Part shown: one piece after another, positions 51,001 to 60,738 of the stretch | Numbering within the stretch: the first letter of the stretch is position 1 | Layout of the letters: every line of letters begins with the position of its first letter | Assembly: GCA_024803745.1 (NCBI GenBank) | Contig: JANJXV010000025.1 | Coordinates: forward strand, 16,943,110-17,007,109 | DNA length: 64,000 bases | Source of the DNA: Megascapheus bottae | Lineage: Eukaryota > Chordata > Mammalia > Rodentia > Geomyidae | Direction: 5' to 3' | Made by a program: the position numbers and the translations under genes | Notes under the pieces: model-generated | Seen by the model: only the letters and a program-made list of their open reading frames with translations | What the model was told of the DNA's origin: nothing | The model's database searches: none

Positions 51001-54000
51001 GTTAAAGTGCTTGCCTAGCATGCATGAAGACCCGGGTTCGATTCTTTGATACCACATACATAGAAAAAAGCCAGAAGTGGTGCTGAGGCTCAAGTGGTAA
51101 AGCTCTAGCCTTGAGAAAATCCAAGGACAGTGCTCAGGCCCTGAGCTCAAGCCCAGGACTGGCAAAAAAAAAAAAAAAAGAAGAAAAGAAAAGTTAGGGG
51201 GATTTCAAATCCATCAATGCCACTAAAATAATTCATAAACCATGAGTTTCAAGCAACTAGTAATATTGTACAAATCGTATCTTTGTTTTGGCTATGTGAT
51301 GAGCAAATAGTTAAAGCTGGTGGACTCTGGATGTAACTCAAGTGGTACAAGCACGAGGCCCTGGGCTCAATCAACAAAGAAGAGAAAAAAGAAGGAAAGG
51401 AGGAAAGGAGAGAGGTCATTGTAAAAAAAAAATCTGTCACTATCAATAAGAAGATGGATAGGAATATGACTAGAAGACATAAGAAGAAATAAGGAGAAAA
51501 ATTTAAGGGCAAGGAAATAAAATCTTGAAGAGAATGAGGAGCTGAGGTTGTAGCACAGTGGTAGAGCTCTTGCCTAGCATTGTGTCAGACACTACAATTG
51601 ATCCCTTTCACTCAAAGAGAAAAAAGAGGTGGAGGGTGAGGATACAGAAACCTTACTTTCTAGGACAACATCCTAGAAAGCACAGCAAAAGGAAATGAAT
51701 CATTCTGCCCTTCTAGAAGAAGGGGATGTAGGAGTTTCCTCAAGCTACAGACACTTTCTACACTAATATATTGGGAAAAAAATTACAACTAGTGTCTCAC
51801 ATTTACCTATTTAAAAGACAAGATGGGTTAGAAGCTTACCATTTACTAGTCAATAGCCAGAGACATAGCAATTATAACACTTACGATTATACTGCTAACT
51901 GTGAAACACAAGCATTGTTTTGATACCCATCTAATACATCTTGCAAACAGTGACTATTTACACGCTATTCATTTAATAATGCATTTGAACAATACTATTA
52001 AATCTAGACTTTCATTTTAGTCAGGTGGGTGTATAGCCTACACAGGATGAACAAATAGTTTCCATTTCTCTTTAGAAGCAGATCCTGCTGGCTTTTCTGG
52101 TAAAATGTGTAGCAGCTGCTGTCATCAATTTGTTCCAGAAATTCCCTGACATTCTGGGAACACTCCTCCTGCTACCTAATGGTAGTGGAGGAGGGAAAGC
52201 AACGCACGGAGAAAACAGCACTGCCAAGGCTGTGAGACAATGAGAAGAAAGATTATGAAAAACCCAAACACAAAGAGGAAAGGATTAAGAATGTGAAGAA
52301 GACAAATGTGAACAACCCAGAGCTCCCAGAGCGCAGGTGGGCATTTCCAAAATGGGCTAATATAATCTCTGTTTCTCATCTCTGCAGACAACCTCCCCTT
52401 TTGTGTTTCTTAGACATCAAGCCAACAGCCTCTGTATTACCAACTGAGCACTTTCAAGGATACCTTGAGTCCTTGCCAGGGTAGGCTGCCTCGGAGGAAA
52501 TACATGAACATATGGCCTAGGGCTTCCAAATCATCACGCCGGCTTTGCTCTAAAAGGGAAGACAGATCACAAATTATGTTTGCAGTTATTAAAGCAGAAA
52601 GAGGTTCAAAACCAAGTAATCCCTTCCGAAACCCTTCTGCTCTGGAAAGGCTCTGCTGACTAATTCTCTGAGTATCTAAATCAGGAGTAGTACTTTAGAT
52701 CAAAACCAAAAACAAATGCACATTTCTTTTTGTCTGTTGCTAGCAGATAAATAGCAAGGAAAAGGAAAAAAGCCTAAATTAAAGCCAAGCTCCAGTCATT
52801 GAGCAGTGAGTAAACCGTTCCTCACTCGATGTTATCACCTGCCTGGAAAGTGAGATAACAAAAAAGAAATGCTATTTCCAGTGCATAGACTACAATTACC
52901 CTCTCTCTGGTTACCACCAGGGAAGGGAACAGCAGATTAAGCAGCTGAGGCTATTAAATAGTCCATTCTGGCTAGACCTGCAAAGACACAAGCCGTAGAC
53001 ATGCCTGGTAGACATGCTCAGCCAATTTTTATGCATCATACAAGTTTATACTTTAACATTCAGTTTCATACAAGAAAAGATCAGTACTTTCTCCCTTAAT
53101 TCATATTCCATTTTTGCTGTGGACACATGAAATCGAATTTGGTACTTCTTGGAAATTAAAACAAGCCGAGTAAGGATGATGGCAGAATATTTAATAAACT
53201 TTTGCAACTTCACCTCAGAAAATACCTTAAACAATCTTTGGGGGCCGGGAATGTGGCCTAATGGTAGAGTACTCGCCTAGCATGCACGAAGCCCTGGGTA
53301 CCACATACACAGAAAAAGCCAGAAGTGGTGCTGTAACTCAAGTGGTAGAACACTAGCCTTGAGAAAAAGGGCTTAAGCCCAGGATTGGCGCCCCCCCCAA
53401 AAAAAAAACCAAACCAAACAAAAAAACATTCTGTGAATGTCAGAACTGAATATTAGAATATGCCTTTATTTCTGACTTGATAATTATGGTTCATGGCAGG
53501 GTTGTTTTGTTTTGTTTTTGTGGGTCATGTGGCTTGAACTTGGCCTGGGTGTTGTCCCAGAGCTCTTCAGCTCAAGGCTACCACTCTACCCCTAAAGCCA
53601 AGCCCTACTTCCAATTTTCTACAGGTTAACTGGAGATAAGAGTCTCAGGTACTTTTGTACCCAGGCTGGCTTTGAACCTTGATCCTTAGATCTCAGCCTC
53701 CTGAGTATTTAGGATTACAGGAGTGAGCCACCGCATGCACCCACATTACAGCAGATGTTTTATGTGTTCATTTTTCAAAATCCTGCTTAGGATTTTTGCA
53801 GAAGAAATTATAAAAGCAAAACAGACTACCTCCAATTGTGTTTTTATTTCTGAGACAGGGTCTTGGTATATAGCCCAGACTGGCCTCTAACCTTCTGCTT
53901 CCTCTTCCCAAGTACTAGGTTTATAGACATGCACCATTACCTGTGGTGCTGTGTAGAACACTAGCCTTGAGTATAAAGATTTCAGGGACAGCACCCAGGC

Positions 54001-57000
54001 CCTAAGTTCAAGTCCCATGACTGATAAAAAAAAAATGTGTGTGTGTGTGTGTGTGTATAAGTGTGTGTGTATGTGTGTGTGTGTGTGTGTGTTAATAAAG
54101 AAAGCAAAACTTATTAGATGAAAACTGTTAAAATATATAACAATTGAAAAGCAGTGTGCGAGTTTCTAATATCTCCTACAAATAAAGCAACAGAGAAACT
54201 GCAGCATTCTCACAATGAATCATACTATATCATCTCTCCATTTTTATATCCACTTCCTGTAACAAGAAGTCCCTGGATAATGAAATATTCACTAGACAAA
54301 TGGCTGACCTTCACTAGAGCACTAGAGGGCGAACTATCCACATCTTCAGGACTAACAAGGCTCCACAGAGGAAATTTTCACAGCAAAGTCAATTATAAAA
54401 TGATTTTAAAAAATTAAATTAAGTGCAATAATACAGCAACTTTAAAGTCCTGAAAACCATAAATAAATAGCTGTGGAATATAGGATAACAAGAAAAACAA
54501 CAGTTCCTAAATCAGGTTAGTGACCTAGGTTTTGGCTCAAACTTTCCATTAATTGAACTCAGTGAAATTAAGTATGGCCCAAGTCATCTATCTTGGGTCT
54601 CAATTTCCTTATCTAAATTAGTCAACTTGAACAATCTTTTTTTTTTTTTTTTTTTTGCCAGTCATGGGTCTTGAACTCAGGGCCTGGGCACTGTCCTTGG
54701 ACTTTCTCAAGGCAGGCACTCTACCACTTGAGCCTCAGCACCACTTCCGGCTTTTTTCTATGTATGTGGTACTGAGGAATTGAACCTGGGTCTTCATGAA
54801 TGCTAGGCAAGCACTCTACCACTAGGCCAAACTCCCGGCCCCAATCATGTTTAATCTCTAAAATTCTAAAGTAATTGATGGCAAACCACTAGTACATTAC
54901 AGCATTAATAATAATAATGAAAATAGGACATACTTTTTATACTTTGTTGTTTTTGGATGCCAGTCCTGGGGGGCTTACCTTACTCAAGGCCTGGGCACTG
55001 TCCCTGAGCTACTTTGCTCAAGGCTATAGAGTGCTTGTTTAGCATGAATCTTCCTACATGCTAGGTAAGCACTCTACCACTAGGCCATGCTCCTGGTCCA
55101 AGTTTAATACAATTTTTTATTTATATTTTGTTCATTGTTTCTTACCCTAATTTTAACAGTAACATAAACAAATTAGGCTGTCTCAATCAGGGCTTAGCCA
55201 GTAGAGAAGGTAGTTTATCTGATTTGGGAATGTCGGGGTGGAAAGCCTTTTCCCTGTACTCCTCAATTATAAGAGAGCACTTCTCTCCAAGTCTTTGGAC
55301 AGCACATCTGTGTTTTTCTTTCTTGTTCAACATAAAAGATGCAACATATTTAAAAAAACAATGGCGGTGGGGGGAGGGAAATGGGTACAAAAACATGAGA
55401 AGGGGTATCAATGTTTGTGAAGTAATGCACCTTCTATCTGGCAAATATAATGTAACCCTTCTATTAATTACAATAAAAAATGGCATTAGAGCTCATATGA
55501 AGACCTCTTGATTAGATACTGGAGACAAAATTTAAAGTGCAGCAACACTTATTCTTGGAGAAAACAAGCACAGTGGTGGGATGGACCTGACCTGAAAAAC
55601 TCTGGACCTGAGGAAGTCCAAGTCTGGAGATAAACTCCAAGTTCTAGCTAGCAGGAATGACATCACAAGAAGAAATGCAAATAGAGTAGGTGGTTTAGGA
55701 CATACCTTTTTGAATAAATAATTACCATATGGAGTGGTCTTACTATTATCAGGCACTAGGCTAAAGACTTTATATACATCATTCCACAGACATGTTTATG
55801 CACATTATTTACTAAACAGAACATACGTTATAGATGAGATGACCAAAGTTGAGTGAGGACCTTAACAGGACCAAAATCACAACTATTTCCAAGTAAGATC
55901 TGTATATCTTTTTCTTACTCAGTGCAGTATACCTTATACAAACTAAGAAGATAACAATCCCATATCTATTCTTGACCTTCCTGACAATAATAATAAAATC
56001 AGGAGAGAGGCCCAGTAAGTAGGGATGAGACCCATAACCTCTAACATTCATTAGTTAGTTGAACAACCATGACTTTATCATAAGACTGTCTGTCTTTTTT
56101 TTTGGCAGACCTGAGCTTGAGCTCAGGGCCTGAGCACTGTCCTTGGATTTTCTCAAGGTTAGAGCTCTACCACTTGAGCCTCAGCACCACTTCTGGCTTT
56201 TTTCTATGCATGTGGTACCGAGGAACCGAACCCGGGCCTTCGTGCATGCTAGGCAAGCACTTTAACCACTAGGCCAAACTCCCGGCCCCAGACTGTCTGT
56301 CTTCTTATGAACAGGTTCTTTCCCCTTTCTTCTGTTTTCCTCTCACATTTTTCCTTTTGTGTTGTGAGTGGGCAATATTGGGATTCTGCTTGCTAATCAG
56401 TGCTCTACCATTTCAGTCATGCCTCCAGTCCTTTCTAGTTTTGTGACTTTTCAAAGAAGGTATTACACTTTGGCACTTTGCTGGTGCTGATATGAACTGC
56501 TATTCTATTTCTGCTTCCTGTATACTTGAGGTGACAAGTGAGCCACCATAAAGGCTCATTCACCACGTTACCTGTGCTTTTGCCCAGTGACTGATGCCAC
56601 TGTCATAATACAGCATGAGACCCTCGCCAAATGAAGTCACCAGATCTTAAATTTCTCTGCTTTCCAAATGATGAGATCAACAAACCTCTTTTCATAAATT
56701 ACCCAGTTTCAAATTTTCTGTTATAGCAACAGAAAATGGACTAGCTTAGGCACAGTAATTCTACATTTACTATCCAAATACACCTTCTGAGGCATGACTC
56801 TCATTTCATATGTAAGTTTCAGGGAGATAAACCAATTCATTTTACATAGAACTGAGGATGACCTGCTAGTCTAATTTTAAACTGTCACATTTGAGGCTGG
56901 GAGTTTGGCCTAGTGGTAAAGTGTTTGCCTAGCATGCAGGACCACCTAGGTTTGATTCCCTGGTACCACATACATAGAAAAAATTTGGAAGTGGTGCTGT

Positions 57001-57159
57001 GGCTCAAGTGATAGAGCTCTAGCCTTAAGAAAGCCCAACAATAGCACTCAGGCCCTGAGTTCAAGCTCTGGGAGTGGCAAAAAAAAAAAAAGGATCACAT
57101 TTAATAAAAAGGATTTTCATATGATTACTGACAATCTTCTGATAGCAGTCATGATTTCG

Positions 57160-57204
<45 letters not shown>

Positions 57205-60200
57205 TGCCAATCTTGGGGCTTGAACTCAGGGCCTAAGCACTATCCTTGTCTTTCCTCAAGGACAGAGCTCTACCACTTGAGCCACATCACCACTTCTTTT
57301 TCTATGTATGTGGTACTGAGGCATCCAACCAGGGTCTTCGTGCATGCTAGGCAAGTACTCTACCTGGCCCATCAACTGTATCTTTTTCTTTTTTCTTTTT
57401 AAATCATACTATTTATAACATCTTTTTTTCATTAGAATCCGGACCTAAAGACTTGCAAAATTTATTTGATGAGGCAACTTAGATGCTACAGTGACCTTTA
57501 AAATACTTACTAGTGTGTAACAGGTTTGCATTTATAAATTTTATATAACTAGCTATGGAAGGAGTATAGAAAATGGATAATATTCTCTTTACACATAGTA
57601 TCAATTTCTTATTTTTATTTTTGTTGGTCACTGGGCTTGAACTCAAGGACTGGGCACTGTCTCTGAGCTCTTTTGCCCAAGGCTAGTGCTCTACCACCTT
57701 GAGCCACAAAGCCACTTTGTTTTCTGGTGTTAATTGGAGATGAGAGACTCATGGACTTCCATGCTTGGGCTGGTTTTGAATGGTGATCCTCAGATCTCAG
57801 CCTCCTGAGTAGCTAGGATTATAGGCATGAGCAACCAGTACCCGGCTTAGTATCTTTTTTTTTTTTTTTTTTGCTAGTCTTGGGGCTTGAACTCAGTTTG
57901 GAGCACTATCCCTGAGCTTCATTTTTGCTCAAGGATAGCACTCTACTGCTTGAGCCACAGATCTATTTCCAGCTTTTTCTGTTTATGTGGTACTGAGGAA
58001 TGGAACCCAACCCAGTGCTCCATGCATGCAAGGCAAGTATTCTACCACTAAGCCACATTCTCAGCCCCATTAGTATCATTTTTGGGGGGAGGGAAGGTTG
58101 TGGGGCTTGAACTGGACCTGGGCACTGTCCCTGAGCTCTTCAGCTCAAGGCTACCAACCTACTCCTTGAATTACAGTCCCACTTCACATTTTCTACTGAT
58201 TAACTGAAGATAAGAATCTCATGGTCTTTAGTACCCGGGCTGGCTTTGAACCTTGATCCTCAGATCTCAGCCTCCTGAGTAGCTAGGATTACAGGCATGG
58301 GCCACCACACCCAGCCCATTATCAATTTATAAATATACTTTTTCAGTTACCTACGAAACTTTTCTTCAAATAGATTCTTCCATGAAAATCCAATATGTGA
58401 AATAAATGAGAGGGGGAAAATTGTTTTGGAGATCTGGAAAGGGGCTCAGGGCTCTGACTACTTGGCTTCCCTATTGTTTCCTTAGGCTTCTCTCACAAAT
58501 ACCCTTTCTTGGACTAGATCCTCTAACAAGAAACATCTTCCTTGATTAGATCTTCTAACAATTTTCGTGTACATTATTTATCCCCAATAAAATACAAATA
58601 CCATGGTATAGCAAATATATTTTCACTAGAGGCAAGACAGGTGTTTCTAAAAATTATATATGTAATGTTTTAGTGAAGTTCTCTTTTCCTAAGTAGATGC
58701 TAGCCTAGTGCCTTCTCAGGATCGTCATACATGAGGACCATACATATATGAACAGCTGATTCATGTCTCACTCAAATGTTATTATTTGGTTACAATAACC
58801 CACAATCTTACACTGCTGAGAAATAAAGCACCTGGAACCATATGTGAAGAATTAAAAATCCCTAAGTAATCAATAAGATAACTGGTAACACCATTAACTA
58901 CTATTTCAATTTTTCAAATATAAAAATCACTTACCTTGGACTAGGAATGTAGTTCAGTCATTGAGCGCTTGTTGAGCATGCACAAGGCAAAAAAAAAATA
59001 AATAAATAAAATTCACTTACCTTTTGAAGCAACAGATACCACAAGTTGCAATGCACAATGGGGATAAAAGTGTTATTGGAACAGAAAGTTTTTCTAATGA
59101 CCTGCCCCATTCATGGAGAAGAAAGTAAACACACCTTTGCCAAGATGTGTGTTGATAGACATATATCTTGCAGTTCCAGTTAAACTTTTGTGCTCCCTAT
59201 AAGGTATGTGTTTTTTGGTTTCAGGATCAATGTATTCCTTAGCCAGTCCAAAGTCTATAATGTGTATAACATGTTCTTTCTTATTGCCTTGTCGGCCAAT
59301 CAGGAAGTTCTCTGGCTTGACATCTCGGTAAATAAGATTCTTTGAGTGTACATATTCCATTCGAGAAAGCTAAAAGAGAAAAAAAATAAGCTAGAAATAG
59401 TTTATAAAAGTATATTCAAAAAATTTCCTTTCCTTCCTTCTTTCCCTTCCTTCCTGCACAACCTAGCCCAGTTGTCACTGTTATAAAAGTTCTAAGAAAA
59501 GTGAGGACCAGACAAGCTAATACTGGCCTGACATGAGTCAGTTAATACAGAAGCAGGAATAATTTTTACTTTAAGCTGTTCTACTTAGTATAAAAGAGAA
59601 TCTTAAGCACTTAGACAGTAAATTCAACAGAGTCCTTCCTCCGAGAGCCTAACAAATTTCTCAAAGGAGTTGTTGCAACTGCCCTTGGCCAGCCAGAGTA
59701 TATAATATGCTAGAGAACTAAGGGAAGGGGCCAGGAGTTTGGCCTAGTGGTTAAAGTGCTTGCCTAGCATGCATGAAGACCTGGGCTCAATTCCTCGGTA
59801 CCACATACATAGAAAAAAGCCGGAAGTGGTGCTGAGGCTCAAGTGGTAGAGCTCTAGCCTTGAGAAAGTCCAAGGACAGTGCTCAGGCCCTGAGCTCAAG
59901 CCCAGGACTGGCAAAAAAAAAAAAAAAAAAAGAGGCCAGGAGTTTAGCCTAGTGGTTAAAATGCTTGCCTAGCATGCATGAAGACCCGGGTTCAATTCCT
60001 CAGTACCACATACATAGAAAGAAGCCGGAAGTGGTGCTGAGGCTCAAGTGGTAGAGCTCTGGCCTTGAGAAAGTCCAAGGACAGTGCTCAGACCCTGAGC
60101 TCAAGCCCAGGACTGGCAAAAAAAAAAAAAAAAAAAAAAAACTAAGGGAAATAGTCACCAGCTTTGAATGGGGGTTAATGCACTATGTTGTATTGTCAAT

Positions 60201-60738
60201 ATTTTCTAATTTGCAACCCTAATAAGACATAATATAAAACCTATATGTTTGAGAGCTTATACATATTGAAGAATTTACTTCAATTTGTCCAATTACATCT
60301 AATTGGACAAATATCCTCTTCCCTAATATAAACTGTACGTTTCCAATTGAGTTAAGCAGGATATTGCTTCAATGCACACTCTTAAAACTGGGTAAACTAC
60401 AAATTGTGTGATCCCTGAGTGGATATTATTACCAGTATTATTAGCATCAACCAGCTTCTTAAAATTTCAAAAATCCTGTACTAATGCAAGAGGTATTATT
60501 GACAGTTAACAAACTGACATCAAAAGGCCTACAAGGTCCTGATTAGGGGAGCTGCGTATCTTCTGGAATAGTCAATGCTAACTTACCAGTTGAATAGCAA
60601 TCATTAACACTGTCTTCAAAGTAAATGTTCGGTCACAGAGGTCAAACAAATCCTCCAAGCTAGGACCAAGGAGCTCCAGCACCATGGCATTGTACTTCCC
60701 ACATGGCCCAAAGTAGTACACCTGTGGGAGACCTTCCC
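27553..60738 (-). CDS. CSNK1G1: Casein kinase I gamma-1, 3' part of gene (5' exons beyond window)
   Basis: In transcription order the constitutive coding exons are 60738-60587, 59369-59135, 52549-52464, 50281-50197, 49944-49796, 48977-48870, 36136-36030 and 27607-27553. Two optional exons lie at 40577-40467 (111 nt) and 32740-32717 (24 nt). Without the optional exons, the visible part encodes 324 residues. They correspond to about residues 99-422 of the 422-residue human protein. The catalytic loop YRDVKPEN, the DFG in [10 protein letters not shown], the CK1 signature [20 protein letters not shown] and a C-terminal [11 protein letters not shown] tail are all present. The tail is the palmitoylation/polybasic membrane anchor known in CK1 gamma proteins. 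The kinase phosphorylates Ser/Thr at the plasma membrane; CK1 gamma acts on LRP6 in Wnt signalling. The glycine loop and catalytic lysine are not in the window. Gamma-1 is chosen over gamma-2/3 from the tail ([16 protein letters not shown]) and synteny. Confidence 0.95.
28610..29040 (-). repeat. B1-headed composite SINE interrupted by an IDL-Geo SINE
   Basis: The outer element is in two pieces (28610-28785 and 28978-29040). The inner reverse ID-headed element is 28786-28977. A 12-bp duplication, tgccatcctctt, lies at 28774-28785 and 28978-28989. Confidence 0.9.
29410..29835 (+). repeat. IDL-Geo SINE (29410-29608) and B1-headed SINE (29628-29835)
   Basis: Two different composite SINEs in direct orientation. 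Their right modules are near-identical over ggcgctgtggctcaa / ggtgctgtagctcaa. Confidence 0.88.
29931..30382. repeat. B1-headed SINE (+, 29931-30150) and IDL-Geo SINE (-, 30183-30382)
   Basis: The tails face each other. The inverted pair could form a hairpin in the CSNK1G1 pre-mRNA through the shared right module. Confidence 0.85.
30916..31123 (-). repeat. IDL-Geo type SINE, older variant
   Basis: The right module reads ctctgtgctcaaggctagca; the head ends agccatattcccagcccc. Confidence 0.8.
32717..32740 (-). CDS. CSNK1G1: CSNK1G1 candidate 24-nt microexon
   Basis: Twenty-four bases sit between a long polypyrimidine tract ending ctctgtag and a consensus donor GTG/gtgagt. In the flanking phase (two bases carried in), inclusion replaces the Lys before the cysteine cluster with NCLKMLNLW, adding eight residues without a frame change. 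I recall a similar eight-residue insertion in CSNK1G3. The insert brings one more cysteine and a hydrophobic Trp next to CCC. Splicing itself cannot be shown from genomic sequence. Confidence 0.8.
33236..33672. repeat. B1-headed SINE (-, 33236-33476) and IDL-Geo SINE (+, 33497-33672)
   Basis: The ID-headed copy lacks its first bases and ends in an A-rich tail that has grown into the following GAA/GGA repeat. Confidence 0.85.
33671..33745 (+). repeat. (GAA)n / (GGA)n purine microsatellite
   Basis: About 75 bases of strict purine except one T. It sits directly on a SINE tail in the CSNK1G1 intron; the transcribed strand reads TTC/TCC. Confidence 0.92.
36030..36136 (-). CDS. CSNK1G1: CSNK1G1 exon: acidic C-terminal linker
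   Basis: This 107-nt exon encodes [20 protein letters not shown] then [15 protein letters not shown] and ends AA/gtacgt, two bases into a codon. Joined to the terminal exon the split codon is AAG (Lys); joined to the microexon it becomes AAC (Asn). Confidence 0.95.
36282..36390 (-). repeat. MIR fragment
   Basis: Reverse MIR-like series: tctgtcaggcactgtgctac, then aaatctcacagaacaggtgc. Confidence 0.6.
36531..36722 (-). repeat. IDL-Geo type SINE
   Basis: Reverse copy flanked by repeated ctcaatctttt (about 36523 and 36722), consistent with a target duplication. Confidence 0.88.
37137..37601 (-). other. Unidentified 154-codon reading frame in CSNK1G1 intron
   Basis: An open frame on the CSNK1G1 strand with coding-like composition, including [20 protein letters not shown] and [16 protein letters not shown] do not recognise the family. 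It contains no SINE and has no A tail after its stop, and it ends in a T run read as FFFNP. A cag preceded by a pyrimidine stretch (tctctcccatgtttcag) lies just inside its start, near 37581. It could be a decayed retrocopy, an unannotated exon or chance. Confidence 0.35.
37740..37995 (+). repeat. MIR element, well preserved
   Basis: Series typical of MIR: gaactgggctctagaattgg, cagccccaccacttacttgc, tgagtttcctagtctgtaaa, ending ctcaataaatgtttatc. Confidence 0.8.
38000..38145 (-). repeat. IDL-Geo type SINE, truncated
   Basis: Reverse copy lacking its tail end; it abuts the MIR 3' end. Confidence 0.8.
38598..38722 (+). repeat. B1-headed composite SINE with internal deletions
   Basis: The head (caagttactcaggaggctga), linker (ctccagttaaccacc) and right-module end (ctgagtttaagccccacaat) are retained; most of the right module is lost. 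Confidence 0.7.
38749..38902. repeat. Imperfect tandem duplication, two units
   Basis: Unit 1 (38749-38830) and unit 2 (38831-38902) both start aaaggctcattt and end tatgtattctt; they share cacccctactaccaattgtt. Confidence 0.85.
38938..39120 (-). repeat. IDL-Geo type SINE
   Basis: Reverse copy with a (TTTA/TTTG)n-altered tail. Confidence 0.85.
39265..39541 (+). repeat. B1-headed composite SINE with (AC)n tail
   Basis: Full-length copy (39265-39490) whose A-rich tail runs into (AC)n(AT)n to 39541. Confidence 0.85.
40467..40577 (-). CDS. CSNK1G1: CSNK1G1 alternative 111-nt cassette exon (37 residues)
   Basis: The exon starts after acceptor cctgagcag and ends at donor CAG/gtattt. It is phase 0 on both sides and encodes [20 protein letters not shown] then [17 protein letters not shown]. 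Inclusion or skipping leaves the frame open. The 37 residues account for the difference between the 422-residue human form and the 459-residue mouse form as I remember them, and a similar insert exists in the gamma-3 paralogue. Whether it is spliced in here is inferred, not seen. Confidence 0.9.
40918..41121 (+). repeat. IDL-Geo type SINE
   Basis: Head gggctgggaatgtggcttag, the form closest to plain ID elements; right module aagtggcactgtggtgccac is locally altered. Confidence 0.88.
41880..41909 (+). repeat. (AAAG)n microsatellite
   Basis: A-rich run with three or four AAAG units. Confidence 0.8.
42330..42670 (-). repeat. B1-headed SINE with deletion (42330-42430) and IDL-Geo SINE (42506-42670)
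   Basis: The first has lost nearly all of its right module. The second lacks part of the head-to-module junction. Confidence 0.75.
42896..43090 (+). repeat. IDL-Geo type SINE, young copy
   Basis: Near-consensus: ctagcatgcatgaagacccg, ggtaccacatacatagaaaa; A/T-rich tail. Confidence 0.92.
43410..43795 (+). repeat. Old ID-like and B1-headed SINE remnants
   Basis: ID-like piece tttagtggtagagtgcttgt near 43430, then a diverged B1-headed copy at 43585-43795. Confidence 0.55.
43940..44407 (-). repeat. B1-headed SINE (43940-44180) and IDL-Geo SINE (44210-44407)
   Basis: Both are reversed. A repeated ctaatttttttatttta on each side of the second copy suggests it inserted at the edge of the first. 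Confidence 0.85.
44930..45640 (-). repeat. Cluster of reversed SINE fragments
   Basis: B1-like pieces near 44935-45010 and 45400-45520, ID/right-module pieces near 45060-45165 and 45570-45640, and a near-complete B1-headed copy at 45170-45395. Insertion order is not resolvable. Confidence 0.65.
46322..46862 (-). repeat. Two B1-headed composite SINEs (46322-46520, 46625-46862)
   Basis: Both reversed; a short ID-like piece lies between them (46540-46615). Confidence 0.8.
47727..48175 (-). repeat. (TTTC)n tracts alternating with two IDL-Geo SINEs
   Basis: (TTTC)n at about 47727-47770, SINE 47779-47912, (TTTC)n at 47918-48024 (about 26 units), SINE 48025-48165. On the SINE strand the tracts are (GAAA)n directly at SINE tails. 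Confidence 0.88.
48226..48480 (-). repeat. IDL-Geo SINE followed by T/(TTCC)n tract
   Basis: Reverse SINE at 48226-48417, then polypyrimidine to about 48480 that belongs to the next tail or microsatellite. Confidence 0.82.
48870..48977 (-). CDS. CSNK1G1: CSNK1G1 exon: post-kinase linker
   Basis: This 108-nt, phase-0 exon encodes [20 protein letters not shown] and then [16 protein letters not shown]. The linker is polar, low in hydrophobics and rich in Ser and Gln. It is followed either directly by VVSSTNGE or by the 111-nt cassette; both junctions preserve the frame. Confidence 0.94.
49796..49944 (-). CDS. CSNK1G1: CSNK1G1 exon: end of kinase domain
   Basis: This 149-nt exon encodes [20 protein letters not shown], then [11 protein letters not shown], then [18 protein letters not shown]. 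One substitution relative to the human protein I remember is Arg for Lys in FERKGY. Acceptor is cctaacag and donor ATT/gtaagt. Confidence 0.95.
50197..50281 (-). CDS. CSNK1G1: CSNK1G1 exon: [15 protein letters not shown] segment
   Basis: This 85-nt exon has acceptor tttctacag and donor CCAG/gtaggt. It encodes [20 protein letters not shown] followed by EALCENFP, C-lobe helices of the CK1 gamma kinase domain. The frame joins cleanly to both neighbouring exons. Confidence 0.95.
50981..51180 (+). repeat. IDL-Geo type SINE, young copy
   Basis: Carries gtggttaaagtgcttgcc and ggttcgattc with a pure A tail of 15 or more. Confidence 0.92.
52464..52549 (-). CDS. CSNK1G1: CSNK1G1 exon: CK1 signature, C-lobe
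   Basis: This 86-nt exon has acceptor cccttttag and donor AAG/gtatcc. It encodes [20 protein letters not shown] and then SLPWQGLK, the CK1-family hallmark segment that follows the activation loop. The first two bases complete a Glu. Confidence 0.95.
53240..53748. repeat. IDL-Geo SINE (+, 53240-53405) and B1-headed SINE (-, 53510-53748)
   Basis: The first has a short deletion around the B-box region. The second is full length. Confidence 0.85.
54033..54092 (+). repeat. (TG)n microsatellite on SINE right-module tail
   Basis: Preceded by a right-module end (cctaagttcaagtcccatga) at about 53940-54020. Confidence 0.85.
54540..54620 (+). repeat. MIR fragment
   Basis: gtctcaatttccttatctaa matches the conserved MIR core region. 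Confidence 0.5.
54637..55100 (-). repeat. Two IDL-Geo SINEs (54637-54842 and a variant at 54956-55100)
   Basis: The first is near-consensus (ggccaaactcccggcccc). The second has a rearranged right module. Confidence 0.82.
55745..55890 (-). repeat. MIR fragment
   Basis: tatcaggcactaggctaaag and following sequence match a reversed MIR 3' half. Confidence 0.5.
56097..56289 (-). repeat. IDL-Geo type SINE with clean target duplication
   Basis: A 14-bp agactgtctgtctt flanks it at 56083-56096 and 56290-56303. Confidence 0.93.
56530..56755 (+). repeat. MaLR-type LTR 3' portion
   Basis: caacaaacctcttttcataa, attacccagtttcaaatttt and atagcaacagaaaatggact match the conserved 3' end of ERVL-MaLR LTRs. 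No internal region is seen. Confidence 0.7.
56892..57370. repeat. IDL-Geo SINE (+, 56892-57092), (TG)n (57162-57201), IDL-Geo SINE (-, 57204-57370)
   Basis: Opposed ID-headed copies with an uninterrupted (TG)20-type run at the tail of the second. Confidence 0.88.
57618..58318 (-). repeat. Three reversed composite SINEs
   Basis: B1-headed 57618-57848, ID-headed 57857-58068, B1-headed 58082-58318, with only 8-13 bases between copies. Confidence 0.85.
59135..59369 (-). CDS. CSNK1G1: CSNK1G1 exon: catalytic and activation loops
   Basis: This 235-nt exon begins [11 protein letters not shown]. It holds the catalytic loop [12 protein letters not shown] (Asp as general base), DFG in [18 protein letters not shown], the [10 protein letters not shown] activation/P+1 segment and THLGK. 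The frame ends one base into the next codon (donor AAAG/gtgtgt). It is the most conserved and diagnostic exon of the gene in this window. Confidence 0.96.
59727..60140 (+). repeat. Tandem pair of IDL-Geo SINEs
   Basis: Copies at 59727-59931 and 59932-60140 share one flanking duplication (actaagggaa at 59717-59726 and 60141-60150). Both have pure A tails and few differences. Confidence 0.93.
60587..60738 (-). CDS. CSNK1G1: CSNK1G1 exon: kinase N-lobe end and hinge
   Basis: This exon is 152 nt with acceptor cttttcag and donor gtaagt. It encodes [10 protein letters not shown], then the hinge [17 protein letters not shown], then helix [13 protein letters not shown]. It enters mid-codon (the first two bases complete a Gly), so an upstream exon ending in G is required; none is visible between here and 64000. 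Confidence 0.95.
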
